Shown: positions 61,224-64,000 of the stretch, piece by piece
How the letters are laid out: every line of letters begins with the position of its first letter
Position numbering within the stretch: position 1 is the stretch's first letter
Assembly (NCBI GenBank): GCA_965218935.1
Contig: CBDCMH010000001.1
Coordinates: forward strand, 1-64,000
Direction: 5' to 3'
Origin: JADFOI01 sp965218935
Lineage (GTDB): Bacteria; Acidobacteriota; UBA6911; RPQK01; JADFOI01
DNA length: 64,000 bases
Program-made: the position numbers and the translations under genes
Notes under the pieces: model-generated
What the model saw: only the letters and a program-made list of their open reading frames with translations
Databases searched by the model: none
What the model was told of the DNA's origin: nothing

Positions 61224-64000
61224 TCGGCAATACTCTCTCCCATTACAAGATCATCGAAAAACTGGGCCAAGGGGGCATGGGGGAAGTCTATCTCGCCGAA
61301 GACAGCCGCCTGGACCGAAAAGTCGCCCTCAAGATCCTGCCCCAGCATCTCTCAGATCGAGCCGAACTACGGGAACGCTTTGAACGCGAAGCAAGAGCCG
61401 TCTCCAGCCTCAACCACCCCCATATCTGTACCCTTCATGACATCGGAGAGCAGGACGGCATCCACTACCTCGTTATGGAGCACCTGGAAGGGGAGACGTT
61501 GGAGGCGAGGTTGGAGAAAGGGCCACTGCCCCTGGAGCAGACCCTGGAGTATGGAATACAGATCACCGATGCCCTGGAAGCAGCACACAAGAACGACATT
61601 GTCCATCGAGATCTGAAACCATCAAACATCATGCTTACCTCTGAAGGGCATGTGAAAGTGATGGACTTTGGTTTAGCCAAGCGGGTCACCCCCGTTGAGG
61701 GTCAGCAAGAAGAGCTCAAAACGGCGCTGACTAAAGACCAGTCAATCTTGGGAACAGTCCCCTATATGTCCCCGGAGCAAGTCCGCGGCCAGGAGGTGGA
61801 CACTCGATCAGACATTTTCTCGTTCGGAATCGTGCTCTATGAAATGCTCACCGGAGTCAATCCCTTTCAAGGAGATACCTCCGTGGAAACCGCCCATAGC
61901 ATCCTCAAGGAAGCGCTGCCTCCTCTCACTCGATACACAGATAACCCCCCCGCACTCCTCCAGCAGACGGTCAAAAAGATGCTAGAGAAGGACCCAAATC
62001 AGAGATATCAATCCGTTCATGAGGTGGGAACGGATATCACCCAGCTGTTAGCGGAAAGGAGCCACTCCTCTACTTTCGGCTTCAAAAATCTCTTGCAAGG
62101 AATGCGAAAACCACAAATTGCTGTTCCCGGAATTCTTATTGTTTTCCTGTTTAGCTTTATAGCGGTTTGGCTTCTCAATCGCACCGCTAATGTCCGATGG
62201 GCAAGGGAACAGGCTATCCCGGAAGTCGTAGAGCTCATCGATGCGGGGAGATTTTGGCAAGCATTCACGCTTGCTCAGGAAGCGGAGCAGTACATCCCAA
62301 CTGATGATTCTCTAGTCAGCTTGTGGCCCCGAATTTCCCGGAGTGTCTCAGTCAATACGACTCCTGCTGGTGCAGATGTCTATGCCAAAGAATACGTTGG
62401 AATTGACAGTGATTGGAAGTTGCTAGGCAGCTCACCAATGGATGGCATCCGAATTCCCCTGGGTCTATCCCGATGGAGAATAGAAAAGGCAGGGTACGAA
62501 ACGATACAAGGTACACTTAATCCTCTAGTACACCAAGAAATGGACATCCACTTGGACGAGGAAGGAAGTCTCCCCCCCGAGATGGTGCGCGTAGTCGGTG
62601 GAGATTCTCCTGTCGGTATGTTGGACGATTTTTTTATTGATAAGTATGAAGTCACCAACAAACAATTCAAGGAATTCATCGACAACGGTGGGTATCAGAA
62701 AAACGAATATTGGAAGCATGAATTTGTCAAAGATGGACGCCTCTTAACATGGGAAGAAGCCATGGCCGAATTCCGAGACAGTACTGGCAGACCGGGCCCA
62801 TCTACATGGGAAGCAGGAGACTATCCTGATGGGCAGGACGATTATCCTGTCAACGGCGTCAGCTGGTACGAGGCTGCAGCCTATGCGGAATCTGTGGGGA
62901 AGAGCCTACCGACAATATTTCATTGGGATCGAGTGGCAGGGGCGCATACGATAGCCTTTAACTCTCCCGTTTTACAATTGAGTAATTTCGGAGACGATGG
63001 ACCTGCTGTGGTGGGAAGTTATCAGGGCTTGAATCAGTTTGGCACATACGACATAGCGGGTAACGTGAGAGAGTGGTGCTGGAACGAATCACAAATTGGC
63101 AGATTTATTCGGGGCGGCGCTTGGAGCGATGCTCATTACTTGTTCCTGATTGGGAGTCAGCAGTCCGCTTTCAACAGATCACCTAAGAACGGGTTTCGAT
63201 GTGTTCGCTATCTTGACCCTGACGGAATCCCCGAAACGGCATTTCAAATGGTTGACTATAGGGAGCCTCGTGACTACAGCAAGGAAAAACCCGTTAGCGA
63301 CGCTATTTTCCAAGTATATAAGAACCAGTTTTCCTACGATCCAATCGAACTGAACCCAGAAATTGAATGGACGGATGAGAGTGCCGGGGACTGGACGACA
63401 CAGAGAATTACCTTCAATGCCGCCTATGAAAATGAGCCTATGATCGCGTATCTTTTCCTGCCCAAAAAAGCGACTCCACCGTATCAAACCGTTATCTATT
63501 TTCCAGGAGTACAGACCGTAGGTCGAACTTCACCCCTTGTACAAGACTTTGGTTGGTTTGATTTCATTGTAAAAAGCGGCCGAGCTCTGATGTATCCCGT
63601 CTATAAGGGAACATATGAGCGAAGCGTCACAGATTTCTCTGGAGACCGGACGACCCACCAATTTACTGAATATCTGATCAAATGGGTACAGGACTTGAAA
63701 AGGTCCATCGAATACTTGGAGACTCGCCCGGAGATCAATATTGATCAACTGGCGTACTTCGGGGTCAGCTGGGGTGGCTTTATGGGAGCAATTATCCCGG
63801 CAGTTGAAGCGCGTCTCAAAGTGAGCATCCTGCACATTGCGGGGCTACCAGCAAATAACCTGTCAGTGTCAAACGCACTCTTCACTGGGCAAACACGTGC
63901 AGAGGTCGATTCAATAAATTTTGTCACACGGGTGACAATTCCGACCCTGATGCTCAACGGCAAATACGATAACCTTTTCCCATTGGAGACAAATATCATG
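61220..64000 (+). CDS. Ser/Thr kinase fused to FGE-sulfatase-like and alpha/beta hydrolase domains (3' end outside window)
   Basis: 927 residues visible, open at the window end. The kinase domain (about 9-275) has GQGGMGEVY, K38, H129-R-D131-LKPSN, D149-F-G and PYMSPEQ. A membrane segment (about 305-325: AVPGILIVFLFSFIAVWLL) follows, then a PEGA-like stretch (SVNTTPAGADVYAK). Next come a sulfatase-modifying-factor/FGE-type domain (about 453-665: DKYEVTNKQFKEFI, NGVSWYEAAAYAE, GNVREWCWN, RGGAWSD, GFRCVR) and an alpha/beta hydrolase with G848-V-S850-W-G. It starts within the stop of the previous gene (ATGA). A transmembrane kinase with an exported enzymatic module is likely. Confidence 0.88.
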   Translation, partial: MIGNTLSHYKIIEKLGQGGMGEVYLAEDSRLDRKVALKILPQHLSDRAELRERFEREARAVSSLNHPHICTLHDIGEQDGIHYLVMEHLEGETLEARLEKGPLPLEQTLEYGIQITDALEAAHKNDIVHRDLKPSNIMLTSEGHVKVMDFGLAKRVTPVEGQQEELKTALTKDQSILGTVPYMSPEQVRGQEVDTRSDIFSFGIVLYEMLTGVNPFQGDTSVETAHSILKEALPPLTRYTDNPPALLQQTVKKMLEKDPNQRYQSVHEVGTDITQLLAERSHSSTFGFKNLLQGMRKPQIAVPGILIVFLFSFIAVWLLNRTANVRWAREQAIPEVVELIDAGRFWQAFTLAQEAEQYIPTDDSLVSLWPRISRSVSVNTTPAGADVYAKEYVGIDSDWKLLGSSPMDGIRIPLGLSRWRIEKAGYETIQGTLNPLVHQEMDIHLDEEGSLPPEMVRVVGGDSPVGMLDDFFIDKYEVTNKQFKEFIDNGGYQKNEYWKHEFVKDGRLLTWEEAMAEFRDSTGRPGPSTWEAGDYPDGQDDYPVNGVSWYEAAAYAESVGKSLPTIFHWDRVAGAHTIAFNSPVLQLSNFGDDGPAVVGSYQGLNQFGTYDIAGNVREWCWNESQIGRFIRGGAWSDAHYLFLIGSQQSAFNRSPKNGFRCVRYLDPDGIPETAFQMVDYREPRDYSKEKPVSDAIFQVYKNQFSYDPIELNPEIEWTDESAGDWTTQRITFNAAYENEPMIAYLFLPKKATPPYQTVIYFPGVQTVGRTSPLVQDFGWFDFIVKSGRALMYPVYKGTYERSVTDFSGDRTTHQFTEYLIKWVQDLKRSIEYLETRPEINIDQLAYFGVSWGGFMGAIIPAVEARLKVSILHIAGLPANNLSVSNALFTGQTRAEVDSINFVTRVTIPTLMLNGKYDNLFPLETNIM

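Noticed and set aside
1..64000. CRISPR array, rRNA operon or replication origin
   Set aside because: No regularly spaced identical repeats, no rRNA signature sequences and no DnaA-box cluster were seen.

Overview
The window looks like a chromosome segment of an acidobacterium-like Gram-negative rod. Supporting this are an mreBCD-mrdA-rodA cell-shape operon, a type IV pilus PilX-like protein, and a family of PknB-type Ser/Thr kinases with TolB/WD40-like propeller or sulfatase-modifying-factor/hydrolase tails, which are typical of Acidobacteriota. The taxonomic placement is an inference. Host genes are of medium G+C content; the 20.8-29.2 kb mobile segment is visibly richer in G+C.

Layout. 1-9174 is one arm of a large inverted duplication; 29253-40088 (and possibly beyond) is the other arm. 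Both carry rng, a structured leader region, rodA, mrdA, mreD, mreC, mreB, a divergent ppiD-like gene, a 174-bp palindromic repeat and the start of a pilX-like gene. The left arm continues into an intact pilX. The right arm breaks inside pilX and is fused in frame to the tail of a conjugation gene (trbL-like). Nine of the ten single-base indels I found between the arms are extra bases in the left arm. They all lie in its first 3.3 kb and break the left rng, rodA and mrdA; the right-arm copies of these genes are intact. That is either decay of a redundant copy or poor consensus sequence near a contig end.

10.2-19.2 kb is an accessory zone: a stand-alone sigma-70 region 4 protein flanked by 24-bp direct repeats, an IS3-like element, two copies of a 1500-bp IS with 5-bp target duplications, two small unknown genes, a kinase-propeller gene and a wrecked integrase. 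19632-29252 is the remnant of an integrative conjugative element (ICE) in the 3' end of tRNA-Ala(GGC). It has an intact tyrosine integrase, an excisionase-like gene, ArdC, VirB11/TrbB ATPase, VirD4/TraG coupling protein, TrbF and a TrbL tail. Its other end and most of the mating-pore genes are gone, so it should not move by itself.

40-54.7 kb is ordinary housekeeping sequence: rng, mazG, a DUF1844 gene, an MBL-fold hydrolase, ribF and gatCA on the + strand. Converging on these are an arginine operon (P-loop NTPase-argC-argD-argB) behind a promoter with two ArgR-like operators, and a gltX-glycosyltransferase-pdxJ-rsmI group. 54.7-64 kb holds tRNA-Leu(UAA), the third copy of the 1500-bp IS, and a tandem set of kinase/propeller genes: a stub, a frameshifted propeller, a kinase split by an amber codon, and an intact kinase-FGE-hydrolase fusion that runs off the window. 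Three kinase genes share a similar untranslated leader, and two IS copies abut the same point of that leader.
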